Shown here in pieces: positions 9,631 to 22,122 of a stretch of DNA of 64,000 bases. Source of the DNA: an uncultured Allobosea sp. (GTDB lineage: Bacteria; Pseudomonadota; Alphaproteobacteria; Rhizobiales; Beijerinckiaceae). The notes below the pieces were generated by a model that searched no databases, was not told the DNA's origin, and worked only from the letters and a program-made list of their open reading frames with translations. The position numbers and the translations under genes are program-made. Location of the stretch: assembly GCF_945957345.1 (NCBI RefSeq), contig NZ_CAMFKW010000019.1:1-64000 (forward strand), read 5' to 3'. The stretch's first letter is position 1, and every line of letters begins with the position of its first letter.

Positions 9631-9660
9631 CGAAAACGCCGCGCAACCGATGCGCGGCGT
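9631..9660 (-). terminator. Hairpin with T-run between fliO and fliP
   Basis: ACGCCGCGC (9636-9644) pairs perfectly with GCGCGGCGT (9652-9660) around a 7-nt loop. Read leftward it is followed by TTTTC. It therefore resembles an intrinsic terminator or attenuator after fliO and only about 30 nt before the fliP start. Confidence 0.55.
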
Positions 9661-9738
9661 CACAAGGCCGGATGGCCGACAATTCTGTTGATGGCGGCAG
9701 CCTGGAGGCAACCGGCCTTCAGGCTACAGCGTATCGCC

Positions 9739-11079
9739 TCAGGACTTGGCCTTGGGATCGCGGCCAAGCAGCCGGGCGAACTCGGCTTCGATCGCGTCGA
9801 CCGAGAAAGGATCGATCTCCTTCGGAGCGGGCTCGGCCGCCTTCTCGGGTTCGGGCTGCGGCTTCGTCGCCTCGGCGGGAGCAGGCTCCTCCACGACCTC
9901 GTCCAACACCGTCTCGTCGACGGCCTCATCCTCGATGATCGGTTCCGGGGCCGGCGGCGGTTCGGGATGATGCATCGCGGCCGGCTTCGGCTCGGAGGAC
10001 TTGGCTTCGACCGGCTTGGGCTCCGGCGCCTTCGAGAGGGGCCGATCCAGCGTCAGTCCGAGCGCGGCGGCGAGTTCGGCCTCGACATCGCTCGGAATCG
10101 GCTTCTGGCGTGGCGCAGCCACGGCGGGAGCAGGCGGTACGACCGGTGCCGGCTCTGGCTTGGACACGATTTCAGGCTCGGGCGCTGGCGGCTCGGCGAA
10201 AGGAGCGACCGCTTCGACCGACCGCGCCTTCTCCTCGGCGACTGGTGCGGGAGAGAATTTTTCGGCCGGAGCCGGCGGCTCCACCACAGGAGCCTGGCTC
10301 GGAACCGGCGCCTCGTTCGGGAGATTGGCCGGACGCACCGCGGAGAAGGGCCGCTTCAGCGCCTCTTCGAGCTGTCGCGTCATGTCATCCAACTCGCCGG
10401 CACTGACGGCGGGCTGCGGCGCATGTTCGCGGGCGAAGCTCGGCGCCGGGCCGGTGGTGACGGGCGGCGCCGGCATTGCGGGCATCGCAGGCTTGGCCGA
10501 AGCAGCGGCCGCCTCGGCCGCCGCCGCGACGCCGAGCGCGGCGGCAACGCCAGCGGTCGCGACCGTGGCTGCGGCGGTCGCCGTCACCGGCTCGACCGGA
10601 ACCGAAACGGGGCGGGTTGGTAGTGGCGGCAGCAACTCCGGCCCTTCCGGGTAACCGGCGCGGCGCGCTTCCTCGCCCGCCCGCATGGCGGGTTCACTCG
10701 GGGGAACCAGCGTCTCGAACGGCGGCAGGGGCCGGTCCGCCGCGGCGGTGTCGACATAGCTCGGCGGCGCGGCCCGGCCTCCGCTGCGCATGATATTGGT
10801 CTCGACCACGACGTCGGAAGCACCGCCGATCATCAGCAGATGCTCGATATTGTCGCGCCGGATCAGGACGAGCTGGCGTTGGCGGTCGAGATCATAGGTA
10901 TCGATGACGCCGAGACGCGGCTGGCGCTGCCTCCCGCCAGCCTGGCCGCGAAGCCGCAGGCGCCCGCCCTGGATCTGCCGCACGAACAGGCCGAGCAGCG
11001 CGAGGAGCACGAGAATGACGACAGAGGCGACGATCACCTTCTGCGCGGTCGAGAGTTCCAATCCGAACAAGCTCTGCAA
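9739..11079 (-). CDS. fliO: FliO-family flagellar protein with a long Pro/Ala/Glu-rich tail
   Basis: About 446 aa. An N-terminal membrane segment (VIVASVVILVLLALLGLFV) is followed by a compact FliO/FliZ domain with RLGVIDTYDLDRQRQLVLIRRDNIEHLLMIGG cut here to its order: LGVIDTYDLD, RQRQLVLIRRD, EHLLMIGG. FliO helps assemble FliP into the export gate. Everything after about residue 100 is low-complexity and probably disordered, three times longer than the usual protein of about 100-150 aa. I favour the TTG at 11077-11079, which has AGAGG 6 nt upstream; another TTG lies at 11097. It is divergent from flgB. Confidence 0.8.
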   Translation of the reverse strand: MQSLFGLELSTAQKVIVASVVILVLLALLGLFVRQIQGGRLRLRGQAGGRQRQPRLGVIDTYDLDRQRQLVLIRRDNIEHLLMIGGASDVVVETNIMRSGGRAAPPSYVDTAAADRPLPPFETLVPPSEPAMRAGEEARRAGYPEGPELLPPLPTRPVSVPVEPVTATAAATVATAGVAAALGVAAAAEAAAASAKPAMPAMPAPPVTTGPAPSFAREHAPQPAVSAGELDDMTRQLEEALKRPFSAVRPANLPNEAPVPSQAPVVEPPAPAEKFSPAPVAEEKARSVEAVAPFAEPPAPEPEIVSKPEPAPVVPPAPAVAAPRQKPIPSDVEAELAAALGLTLDRPLSKAPEPKPVEAKSSEPKPAAMHHPEPPPAPEPIIEDEAVDETVLDEVVEEPAPAEATKPQPEPEKAAEPAPKEIDPFSVDAIEAEFARLLGRDPKAKS

Positions 11080-11184
11080 GGTCTGCCTCTTACGCAACGG
11101 CCCGGACGGCCGCTAAGTCCCGTCCATGGTTCAACACCTTGCGTATAGCATAACGCTTTCGCTATCGGGAAACATGGTGAACGC

Positions 11185-11196
11185 GTGGTTAACCAC
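11185..11196. promoter_or_regulatory. 12-bp perfect palindrome in the fliO/flgB promoter region
   Basis: GTGGTTAACCAC is perfectly self-complementary and contains a CtrA-like TTAAC half-site in both orientations. It sits between the divergent fliO and flgB genes, 20 nt from the full CtrA motif. A role as second CtrA or FlbD-type operator is inference. Confidence 0.4.
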
Positions 11197-11215
11197 ACCC
11201 GTGAAACTCGCCCCT

Positions 11216-11231
11216 TTAACCGGATGTTAAC
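11216..11231 (+). promoter_or_regulatory. Perfect CtrA-type binding site upstream of flgB
   Basis: TTAA (11216-11219), seven bases CCGGATG, then TTAAC (11227-11231) reproduces the consensus TTAA-N7-TTAAC of the alphaproteobacterial master regulator CtrA. It lies 67 nt before the flgB start and about 140 nt before the divergent fliO, in the position expected for an early (class II) flagellar promoter. Confidence 0.75.
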
Positions 11232-11297
11232 CATGCACCCGGCAGGATTTGCCCAGTTGTCCGGCATCGCCGGGGGCGAAGACGGGGAGCGGGAGCC

Positions 11298-11699
11298 ATG
11301 GCGAACGACGGATTCAGCGTCGGCGGCGGCCTGATGCAGGCGCTGAAGACGCGCATGCAGTACCAGCAGTCGCGCCAGAAGATCCTCGCCGAGAACGTCG
11401 CCAATGCTGACAGCCCCGGCTTCCGCCCGGTCGATCTGAAGCCGCCGAGCGTCGATCCCGCTCGCGCCCGTGTCGCGATCGCCCAAACGAATGCCGGCCA
11501 TATGAGCCTGACGAGCGCCAATGGCGGCTTCGACGGCACCGGCGCCCCGCGCTTCGAGACCACGCCCAACGGCAACGCGGTCAATCTCGAGGACGAGATG
11601 CTCAAGGTCGCACAGAATCAGTCCGACTATCAGCTCGCCGCCTCGCTCTACAGCAAGGGTCTCGGCCTGATGAAGATCGCGATCGGCAAGGGGCGTTAA
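11298..11699 (+). CDS. flgB: Flagellar basal-body proximal rod protein FlgB
   Basis: 133 aa, normal for FlgB. The protein has the rod/hook family N-terminus (SRQKILAENVANADSPGFRP, equivalent to the N-A-N-x-x-T/S-P-G-Y/F motif) and a C-terminal coiled-coil helix (DEMLKVAQNQSDYQLAASLYSKGL). It builds the proximal rod on the MS ring/export gate. GGGAG precedes the ATG by 4 nt. It is the first gene of the run flgB-flgC-fliE-fliQ-fliR-flhB. Confidence 0.96.
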   Translation: MANDGFSVGGGLMQALKTRMQYQQSRQKILAENVANADSPGFRPVDLKPPSVDPARARVAIAQTNAGHMSLTSANGGFDGTGAPRFETTPNGNAVNLEDEMLKVAQNQSDYQLAASLYSKGLGLMKIAIGKGR

Positions 11700-11716
11700 A
11701 GGATGGGTCGCTGATC

Positions 11717-12127
11717 ATGGACCTGATCAAGAGCATCGCCGTTGCCGCCTCCGGCCTGCGCAGCCAGTCCGGGCGCATGCGCATCATCTCCGAGAACATC
11801 GCCAACGCCGATTCCGGCCCGGAGCGGGCCGGCGCCGAGCCCTATCGCCGCAAGGTGCCGACCTTCCAGCGCCATTTCGACCGTACGCTCGATGCCCAGC
11901 TCGTCGCGCTCGGCAAGGTCCAGCGCGACCCGAGCGCCTTCAAGGTCAAGCACGAGCCCGGCAACCCGGCCGCCGACGCCAAGGGCGACGTGCAGATGCC
12001 GAATGTGAATGCACTGGTCGAGATGGTCGACATGCGCGAGGCCCAGCGCAGCTACGAAGCCAATCTCAACCTGATCTCTTCGACGCGCAGGATGATCCAG
12101 CGCACCATCGACATCCTGCGCGCCTGA
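11717..12127 (+). CDS. flgC: Flagellar basal-body rod protein FlgC
   Basis: 136 aa with the rod signature near the N-terminus (RIISENIANADS) and the C-terminal rod helix VDMREAQRSYEANLNLISSTRRMIQRTIDIL. FlgC is the second proximal rod protein and is exported by the flagellar type III system without a cleaved signal. It starts 17 nt after flgB. Confidence 0.96.
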   Translation: MDLIKSIAVAASGLRSQSGRMRIISENIANADSGPERAGAEPYRRKVPTFQRHFDRTLDAQLVALGKVQRDPSAFKVKHEPGNPAADAKGDVQMPNVNALVEMVDMREAQRSYEANLNLISSTRRMIQRTIDILRA

Positions 12128-12171
12128 CGCGCGGCTCCGAATAAAGCGCTCCAGAAGGGGACTAGACCGAC

Positions 12172-12495
12172 ATGGCCACTCCGGGTTTCGCTGCGGGCGC
12201 CTACGCCTCCATCCAGGGGATGGGCGCCGGCAATCTGATGCGCAAGCCGCTCGCCACGGGCGCAGCGGAGGCGGGCGGGCCGGATTTCTCCGCCCTGCTC
12301 GGCAAGGCGCTCGACGCCACCGCCAGCGCCGGGCGCCAGGCCGATACCCAGACCGCGAGCGTCGCCGGCGGCCGGGCCGATATCGTCAATGTCGTGACGG
12401 CAGTGGCCGAGAGCGAAGCGGCGATCGAGACACTGGTCGCCGTGCGCGACCGCGTCATCGCGGCCTATGAAGAAATCATGCGGATGCCGGTCTGA
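12172..12495 (+). CDS. fliE: Flagellar hook-basal body protein FliE
   Basis: 107 aa, usual size. FliE joins the MS ring/export gate to the rod. The conserved C-terminal portion is present (IVNVVTAVAESEAAIETLVAVRDRVIAAYEEIMRMPV, read in parts: AVAESEAAIETLVAVRD and AYEEIMRMPV), while the N-terminal half is Ala/Gly rich as usual. It lies 44 nt after flgC in the same operon. Confidence 0.94.
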   Translation: MATPGFAAGAYASIQGMGAGNLMRKPLATGAAEAGGPDFSALLGKALDATASAGRQADTQTASVAGGRADIVNVVTAVAESEAAIETLVAVRDRVIAAYEEIMRMPV

Positions 12496-12519
12496 CGGCC
12501 AACGGATCGGATTGAGACC

Positions 12520-12786
12520 ATGACTTCCGGAGCCATTCTCGACGTCGCCCGCGACGGCATCGTCGTCTTCCTCAAGGTCGGCGGCCCTCTGATGGTGATC
12601 GCGCTCGCGGTCGGCCTCATAGTCTCGCTGATCCAGGCACTGACCCAGATCCAGGAGCAGACCCTGGTCTTCGTGCCGAAGATCGTCGCCGTCTTTGCCG
12701 CCCTGCTGCTGTTTCTCCCGTTCATGGGAGACGCCATGGCGGGTTATATGGGGCGAGTCGCCGCCCGAATCGCCACGGGCGGATGA
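12520..12786 (+). CDS. fliQ: Flagellar export gate protein FliQ
   Basis: 88 aa with two membrane helices (VVFLKVGGPLMVIALAVGLI and VPKIVAVFAALLLFLPFMG) separated by the conserved QALTQIQEQTLVFVPK loop. Four copies join FliP and FliR in the export gate. The stop overlaps a possible ATG of fliR (ATGA) at 12783, but see fliR for start choice. Confidence 0.95.
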   Translation: MTSGAILDVARDGIVVFLKVGGPLMVIALAVGLIVSLIQALTQIQEQTLVFVPKIVAVFAALLLFLPFMGDAMAGYMGRVAARIATGG

Positions 12787-12801
12787 GCCTGTCGCGCCTG
12801 T

Positions 12802-12819
12802 TGCCGGCTTTCGCCGGCA
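12802..12819 (+). other. Small perfect hairpin just after fliQ
   Basis: TGCCGGC (12802-12808) and GCCGGCA (12813-12819) enclose a TTTC loop. It lies within what would be the N-terminal extension of fliR if translation began at 12783, and is more natural as an untranslated stem-loop between fliQ and fliR. Confidence 0.5.
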
Positions 12820-12863
12820 CGGCACCGCGGCTCCCACCTTGGCGCGAGGGTGCCCGCGGCACG

Positions 12864-13619
12864 ATGCAGATCGCGATCCTGCCCGAGATCAGCGCCATTT
12901 TCGTGCTCGTCTTCGCGCGGGTCGGCACGCTCGTCATGCTCATGCCCGGCATCGGCGAGCGCTTCATCTTCTCGCGGGCGCGGCTGTCGCTCGCCTTCTT
13001 CATCGCGCTGATGATCGTACCCGTGGCGCGGCCTTCGCTGCGCGTACCCGGCGACGTCTCCGGCGTCGTCACGCTGCTCATCGGAGAATTGCTGATCGGC
13101 CTCGTCATCGGGCTTTGCGCCCGGCTGGTGATGGCCTGCCTGCAGACCGCCGGCACGCTCGTCGCCCAGACCATGGGGCTCGGCTTCGCCATGACCGTCG
13201 ATCCGACCGGCGGCATGCAGAACCCTTCGATCGGCAATTTCCTGACGATGCTCGGGATCACGCTGATCCTGACCACCGACCTGCACCACATCGCCATCGC
13301 CGCGATCCATGAGAGCTACCGCCTGCTGCCGCCGGGCGGCGCCGTCGACCTCACCGACACGATGGCGCTGGCGATCCGCTCGACCGCACGGGGCTTCGCG
13401 CTCGCCATCCAGATTTCCGCGCCCTTCCTCGTCTTCGGCCTCCTCTTCAATCTCGGCCTCGGCGTGCTCGCGCGGATGATGCCGCAATTGCAGGTCTTCT
13501 TCCTCGCAGCACCGGCCTCGATCATGGGCGGGATGCTGGTCCTGCTCGTCGTGATCGGCGTGATGATGAGCGTCTTCATCGACGATCTCGGCACCTTCCT
13601 GCGCCAGTTCACAGGCTGA
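12864..13619 (+). CDS. fliR: Flagellar export gate protein FliR
   Basis: 251 aa with about six membrane helices; FliR is the single-copy gate subunit that nucleates FliQ and contacts FlhB. The pattern FARVGTLVMLMPGIGER, SIGNFLTMLGITLILTTDLHH and the C-terminal membrane segment MGGMLVLLVVIGVMMSVFIDD fit the family. An in-frame ATG at 12783 overlapping the fliQ stop would add 27 residues with no family resemblance and would run through a hairpin, so the ATG at 12864 is preferred. It is followed 7 nt later by flhB. Confidence 0.93.
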   Translation: MQIAILPEISAIFVLVFARVGTLVMLMPGIGERFIFSRARLSLAFFIALMIVPVARPSLRVPGDVSGVVTLLIGELLIGLVIGLCARLVMACLQTAGTLVAQTMGLGFAMTVDPTGGMQNPSIGNFLTMLGITLILTTDLHHIAIAAIHESYRLLPPGGAVDLTDTMALAIRSTARGFALAIQISAPFLVFGLLFNLGLGVLARMMPQLQVFFLAAPASIMGGMLVLLVVIGVMMSVFIDDLGTFLRQFTG

Positions 13620-13626
13620 GGAAATC

Positions 13627-14694
13627 ATGTCCGAGGAAGCCGAAAACGAAGACAGAACAGAAGACCCGACCCAGCGAAAGCTGGAAGAAGCCACGGAGAA
13701 AGGCGACGTCCCCAAATCGCAGGAGATCGGGACCTTCTTCGTGCTCTGCGGCTTCACGCTCGCCCTGATGGTCGCCGCCGGCTGGTCGGCCCGCGAGGCG
13801 ATGCTCTCGCTGCGCTCCTTCCTGATGAACGCGCATCAGGTCCCCGCCGACGGCGCCTCCTTCATGCAGGTCACGCAGCGCGGCGTGCTCACCGGCTTCA
13901 TGGCGCTGGGCATGCCCTTCGCCTTCATCCTCTGCGCCGGGCTTGCCGGCGCCCTGCTCCAGCACAAGCCGCTCTGGACCTTCGAGCCGCTGATGCCGAA
14001 GTTCAGCCGGATATCGCCGATGGCGGGGGCCAAGCGGCTCCTCGGCAAGGAGGCCTGGGTCAATTTCGCCAAGGGCCTCGCCAAGACGGGGCTGATCGGC
14101 ATCGTCGTCTGGTACACGCTCTGGGAACAGCACGACCGTCTCGAGGGCTTTGCCCAGATGCAGGTCGAGGCGCTGATGCCAGCGACGCTCTCCCTCGCCA
14201 TCCAGCTGATGGGCGCGGTGCTCGCTCTCTTCGCCATCATCGCCATCGGCGATTTCGGCTGGCAGCGCTTCTCCTGGTACCAGCGCCAGAAGATGACCAA
14301 GCAGGAGATGAAGGACGAGTTCAAGAACTCGGAAGGCAATCCCGAGGTCAAGGCCAAGCTGCGCCAGATCCGTTCTCAGCGCGTCCGCAAGCGCATGATG
14401 GCCGCCGTCCCGAAGGCGACCGTCATCATCACCAACCCGACCCACTTCGCGGTCGCGCTGCAATACGAGCCCGGCATGGCCGCGCCCTTGTGCCTCGCCA
14501 AGGGGGTCGACGCGATGGCCCTGAAGATCCGCGAGGTCGCCGGCGAACATCGCGTGCCGATCGTCGAAAATCCGCCGCTGGCGCGTGCGCTTTATGCCAC
14601 TGTCGACATCGACGAAGAAATTCCTGTCGAACACTATCAGGCTGTCGCCGAAGTCATCGGATACGTCTTGCGCCTGAAGGGCCGGCGCGCCTAA
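13627..14694 (+). CDS. flhB: Flagellar export switch protein FlhB
   Basis: 355 aa. It starts with the family sequence EDRTEDPTQRKLEEATEKGDVPKS (here read as EDRTEDPTQRKLEEA plus GDVPKSQE), has four membrane helices (about residues 35-55, 90-112, 150-170, 188-210), and a cytoplasmic domain with the NPTH autocleavage motif at residues 270-273. Cleavage between Asn and Pro switches export from rod/hook to filament substrates. It is the last gene of the flgB operon and is followed by cckA. Confidence 0.97.
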   Translation: MSEEAENEDRTEDPTQRKLEEATEKGDVPKSQEIGTFFVLCGFTLALMVAAGWSAREAMLSLRSFLMNAHQVPADGASFMQVTQRGVLTGFMALGMPFAFILCAGLAGALLQHKPLWTFEPLMPKFSRISPMAGAKRLLGKEAWVNFAKGLAKTGLIGIVVWYTLWEQHDRLEGFAQMQVEALMPATLSLAIQLMGAVLALFAIIAIGDFGWQRFSWYQRQKMTKQEMKDEFKNSEGNPEVKAKLRQIRSQRVRKRMMAAVPKATVIITNPTHFAVALQYEPGMAAPLCLAKGVDAMALKIREVAGEHRVPIVENPPLARALYATVDIDEEIPVEHYQAVAEVIGYVLRLKGRRA

Positions 14695-14766
14695 CTCGGC
14701 GAGGATGCGAAGGAAGTTTGGCTGCCCGGTCATCGGCGCGGCCGCAAGGGAACGGACTCCACCGCA

Positions 14767-17271
14767 ATGAGCGGCACCACGGCGACCAACACGATCGATC
14801 GCTCGGACAAGCCCGGCCATATCGGGATCATCCTGTTCGTCGCAGCGCTGCTCGTCGGCGCGGCGATCGCGCTCGGCTTCCTTGCCAATGAATGGGCACA
14901 GCCGCTGATCCTCGGCCTGCTCGCGCTGCTCTCTGTCGTCGGTGTCTTCGGCCTCTTCGCCTTCGCCATCGGGCTCGTACAGTTTTCCGGCCGCGCCGCC
15001 CGCAACGACCTGACCAAGGCGATCGTCGACCGGGCCGATGACGGCATCGTCGTCACCGAGAGCGAAAACGAGATCGTCTACGCCAACGAGGCCTATCTCG
15101 CGCTGGCGGGGGCCACCGGTGCCAACGACCTGAAGCCGGTCGGTCGCCTGCTCACCGGCCGCGCCGACGTCTCCGAGGCGATCTACCGGCTCGCCACCGC
15201 CGCCCGAGAGCATCGCCGCCTCGTCGAGGAAGTTCGACTGGAACCCGCCCTCAACGGACGCGGCGAAGTCGGCTGGTATCGTGTCCGTGTATCGCCGGTG
15301 CGCAGGGAAGCCTCGACCGCGACGATCTGGTCCGTTTCCGACATCACGCCCGAGCGCGAGCGCCAGGAGAACGCCTTTCAGGAGCTCCAGCACGCGATCG
15401 ATTATCTCGACCACGCGCCCGCCGGCTTCATCTCGATCGATGCCGATGGCGAGATCTCCTATCTCAACGCAACCCTCTCGGGCTGGCTCGATTTCGACCT
15501 CGCCCGCTTCGGCTCCGGCGGCCTGCATCTCGACGATGTCTGCACGCCCTCCGCCGCCGCCCTGATCCAGGCGATCCGCGGCCAGCCCGGCGATGTCCGC
15601 GTCGAGGTGCTCGATGTCGACCTGAAGCGCCGCAACGGCGCCCCCCTGCCCGTGCGCCTGCATCATCAGGTCGCCTTCGGCCAGGACGGCCGCGCAGGAC
15701 CCTCGCGCACCCTCGTCCTCAACCGCACGGCCGGCGAGGCCGGTGCCGATGGCGGCAGCGACGCCGAGGTCCGCTTCGCGCGCTTCTTCCATTCGACGCC
15801 GATGGCGATCGCCACCATCGACGAGGCAGGCGCCATCCTGCATTCGAACGCCGCCTTCGCACGGCTGATCCCGGCGGGCTTGCGGCCGCGCACGATCCAC
15901 GACCTCGTCGCGTCCGGCGCCGGGCTCGACCAGGCTCTGGCCGAGGTGGTCGCCGGACGCTCCGGTGGCGCCCCGCTCGACCTCGCGCTTGCCGGGGAGG
16001 ACGGCCGCTCGGCCAAGCTCTACCTCACCCCCGTTGCCGGCACCGAGGGCAACGATGGCGAGCGCGCCATCGTCTACGCGCTGGAGACCACGGCCGAACG
16101 CAAGCTGCGCGACAACATGGACCAGGCCGGCAAGATGCAGGCGGTCGGCCAGCTCGCCGGCGGCATCGCGCACGATTTCAACAACGTGCTGCAGGTCATC
16201 ATCAACGCCTCCGAGTTCCTGCTCGCAAGCCACCGGCCGACCGATCCGTCCTTCCCGGACATCATGCAGATCAAGCAGAACGCCTACCGCGCCGCGGCGC
16301 TGGTGCGGCAGCTGCTCGCCTTCTCGCGCCGCCAGACACTGCGCCCGCAGGTGCTGGAGCTCGGCGAGGTGCTCTCCGATCTCTCGCTGATGCTGAAGCG
16401 CGTCGTCGCCGACAAGGTCACGCTCGACGTCCGCCAGGGCCGCGATCTCTGGCCGGTCAAGGCCGATCTCGGCCAGCTCGAGCAGGTCATCGTCAATCTC
16501 GCCGTCAACGCCCGCGACGCCATGCCGGATGGCGGCAAGCTCGCGGTCCGCACCCGCAACGTCACCCGCGAGGACTGCGCCTCCTTCGGCCACGAGGCCT
16601 TGCCCACCGACGATTACGTGCTGCTCGAGGTCGAGGACACCGGCACCGGCATCCCGCAAGAACATCTCGACAAGATCTTCGAGCCTTTCTTCACCACCAA
16701 GGAGGTCGGCAAGGGCACGGGCCTTGGCCTCTCCATGGTCTATGGCATCGTCAAGCAGACCGGCGGCTATGTCTTCGTCGACTCGACCATCGGCAAGGGC
16801 ACGGCCTTCCAGATCTTCCTGCCGCGCCATGTGCCGAGCCAGGAGGAGATCGCCGCCGAGGCCGCCGCCAAGGAAGCGCCGAAGAAGCTCGCTGCCGACC
16901 ATACCGGCGCCGGAATCATCCTGCTGGTCGAGGACGAGGACGCGGTGCGTGCGCTGAATGCCCGCATGCTGGTCTCGCGCGGTTACACCGTCCATGAGGC
17001 GGCCTCCGGCGTCGAGGCGCTCGACCTCTTCCTGCAGAACGATGGCAAGATCGACCTCGTCGTCTCCGACGTGGTGATGCCGGAAATGGACGGCCCGACG
17101 CTGCTCGGCGAATTGCGCAAGCGCAACCCGAACACCAAGGTCGTCTTCGTCTCCGGCTATGCCGAGGAGGCCTTCCGCAAGAACCTGCCCGAGGGCGAGG
17201 AATTCCACTTCCTGCCCAAGCCCTTCACGATGAAGCAGCTCGTCGAGACGGTGAAGGCGGCGATGGGCTGA
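14767..17271 (+). CDS. cckA: Hybrid sensor histidine kinase CckA
   Basis: 834 aa. Two N-terminal membrane helices (about residues 17-40 and 47-70) are followed by PAS-like regions, a HisKA domain with phosphoacceptor His469 in [14 protein letters not shown], an HATPase domain ([19 protein letters not shown]) and a C-terminal receiver with Asp768 in [12 protein letters not shown]. CckA phosphorylates ChpT and, through it, CtrA and CpdR, which control cell cycle and flagellar genes. It lies 72 nt behind flhB, a neighbourhood I recall from other alphaproteobacteria, and upstream of recA. Confidence 0.94.
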   Translation: MSGTTATNTIDRSDKPGHIGIILFVAALLVGAAIALGFLANEWAQPLILGLLALLSVVGVFGLFAFAIGLVQFSGRAARNDLTKAIVDRADDGIVVTESENEIVYANEAYLALAGATGANDLKPVGRLLTGRADVSEAIYRLATAAREHRRLVEEVRLEPALNGRGEVGWYRVRVSPVRREASTATIWSVSDITPERERQENAFQELQHAIDYLDHAPAGFISIDADGEISYLNATLSGWLDFDLARFGSGGLHLDDVCTPSAAALIQAIRGQPGDVRVEVLDVDLKRRNGAPLPVRLHHQVAFGQDGRAGPSRTLVLNRTAGEAGADGGSDAEVRFARFFHSTPMAIATIDEAGAILHSNAAFARLIPAGLRPRTIHDLVASGAGLDQALAEVVAGRSGGAPLDLALAGEDGRSAKLYLTPVAGTEGNDGERAIVYALETTAERKLRDNMDQAGKMQAVGQLAGGIAHDFNNVLQVIINASEFLLASHRPTDPSFPDIMQIKQNAYRAAALVRQLLAFSRRQTLRPQVLELGEVLSDLSLMLKRVVADKVTLDVRQGRDLWPVKADLGQLEQVIVNLAVNARDAMPDGGKLAVRTRNVTREDCASFGHEALPTDDYVLLEVEDTGTGIPQEHLDKIFEPFFTTKEVGKGTGLGLSMVYGIVKQTGGYVFVDSTIGKGTAFQIFLPRHVPSQEEIAAEAAAKEAPKKLAADHTGAGIILLVEDEDAVRALNARMLVSRGYTVHEAASGVEALDLFLQNDGKIDLVVSDVVMPEMDGPTLLGELRKRNPNTKVVFVSGYAEEAFRKNLPEGEEFHFLPKPFTMKQLVETVKAAMG

Positions 17272-17363
17272 AGCGGCCGGCGCCCGTGACGGGGCGCCGG
17301 ACGACTGCGCCCATGCCTCTTGTGACAGCTCCTGACACGCCTCCTGACAGAAACTGACACCGA

Positions 17364-17378
17364 GAACAAAAAAAGAAC
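17364..17378. promoter_or_regulatory. SOS (LexA) box upstream of recA
   Basis: GAAC (17364-17367), seven A residues, GAAC (17375-17378) matches the alphaproteobacterial LexA operator GTTC-N7-GTTC read on the other strand. A third GAAC follows at 17389-17392. It lies about 85 nt before the recA start, as expected for an SOS-induced recA promoter. Confidence 0.82.
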
Positions 17379-17462
17379 TTGCAGGCAAGAACAAAGCGTG
17401 ACCATGCTCATGTCAAGACGCATTGAGATGTCCCCCTCGCCCTGTCATAAGGAGCCCGAAAC

Positions 17463-18548
<1,086 letters not shown>

Positions 18549-18578
18549 GACGACCCTCCCGATCAGGGGCGAATGCGC

Positions 18579-18605
18579 GGGCGGCCTTCGGGCCGCCCGT
18601 TTTCG
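18579..18605 (+). terminator. Intrinsic terminator of recA
   Basis: CGGGCGGCC (18579-18587) pairs with GGCCGCCCG (18592-18600), followed by TTTTCGTTT. It lies 30 nt after the recA stop. Confidence 0.85.
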
Positions 18606-18736
18606 TTTGCCGATAAGGCCTTGCGGGCTGTGCGCTGCAACGAGCTTTCTGGACAGCGGCGAGCGGCCTGACTAGAACCGGACCTTCCTGCCGGGTGCGC
18701 CCGGCCTCCTGCCCCAGATCAGAGCGCAAAAGAGCG

Positions 18737-21378
<2,642 letters not shown>

Positions 21379-21379
<1 letters not shown>

Positions 21380-22038
21380 TGGCGACTGGGAAAAGCGGCG
21401 CCTCCATCGGTGCCCTCTCCCGCCGCGCCCTCTTGATCGCGGCTGGCCTCTGGCCGGCTACGGCTGCCGCTCAGAAGCAGCAGAAGCCCGCACCGCGCCC
21501 GTCGCAGCCCTCGCTTTCCGCGGCGCGCAGCATCATGGCCGGCGCGCCGCTCAGCGTGCTCCTGAGCAACGCACCGCAAGGCGCCCGCCTTGCCATCGCC
21601 CGGCCGGACGATCCGGCGGACAGGGCGATCGTCGTCGTCGAGTTGAAGAACACGGTGCCGAACCTGCCGACACCCGGCGTTGTCGGCACCTACGAACTGC
21701 GCCTGACGGTGGAGAAGGACGGCGCCGCCGTGATCCTGCTGCGCCAGCCGCTCGCTACGACCGAGCCGAGCGCGACCCTGGCCGCACCCGAGCGCATCAG
21801 CCGCGGTCAGGGCCTGCCAGTGCGCGGCATCGGCCCCAATGGCGAGCAGGACCGCGTGATGCTGGTGAAGCCCGACGCGCCGGCCGATGCGGACGGCCCG
21901 CGCTTCTTCCCGGCCGAGAATGTCGAGGCGATGCTGGAGGCGCCTGACCAGCCCGGCGTCTACGAACTGCGCTACGTACTGCATGCACCGCTGGCGGAGC
22001 ATCGGATTCTGGCGCGACGGCCGGTCAGGATAGAGTAA
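21379..22038 (+). CDS. Exported protein with two Ig-like repeats, translationally coupled to alaS
   Basis: 219 aa. The N-terminus SRRALLIAAGLWPATAAAQ resembles a twin-arginine signal (Arg15-Arg16). The mature protein shows two related beta-rich units: one ends GTYELRLTVEKDGAAVILLRQPL, split here as GTYELRLTVEKD and ILLRQPL; the second ends GVYELRYVLHAP and ILARRPVRIE. This 'YELRYV...LARRP' unit resembles units I recall from alphaproteobacterial VWA-type exported proteins, but no VWA domain is present. Its ATG shares the A of the alaS TGA. Function unknown. Confidence 0.75.
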
Positions 22039-22122
22039 TTCACGGCCAGCGGGCTGCGCCCCTGTCAAAGCTCGTGCAACCTTCGACACCTATGGTGGCC
22101 CGGCAGCAGGGAGCGACCCGTC

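Noticed and set aside
12783..12863. N-terminal extension of FliR from the ATG overlapping the fliQ stop
   Set aside because: It would add 27 residues unlike FliR and translate a hairpin. The start at 12864 gives the normal length, although coupling by ATGA keeps the longer form possible.
13609..17394. A 1261-codon open frame on the minus strand opposite flhB and cckA
   Set aside because: High GC leaves long antisense frames open. The composition (runs of Glu, Arg, Asp, Gly without domains) is that of a shadow, and the plus strand holds unmistakable FlhB and CckA.
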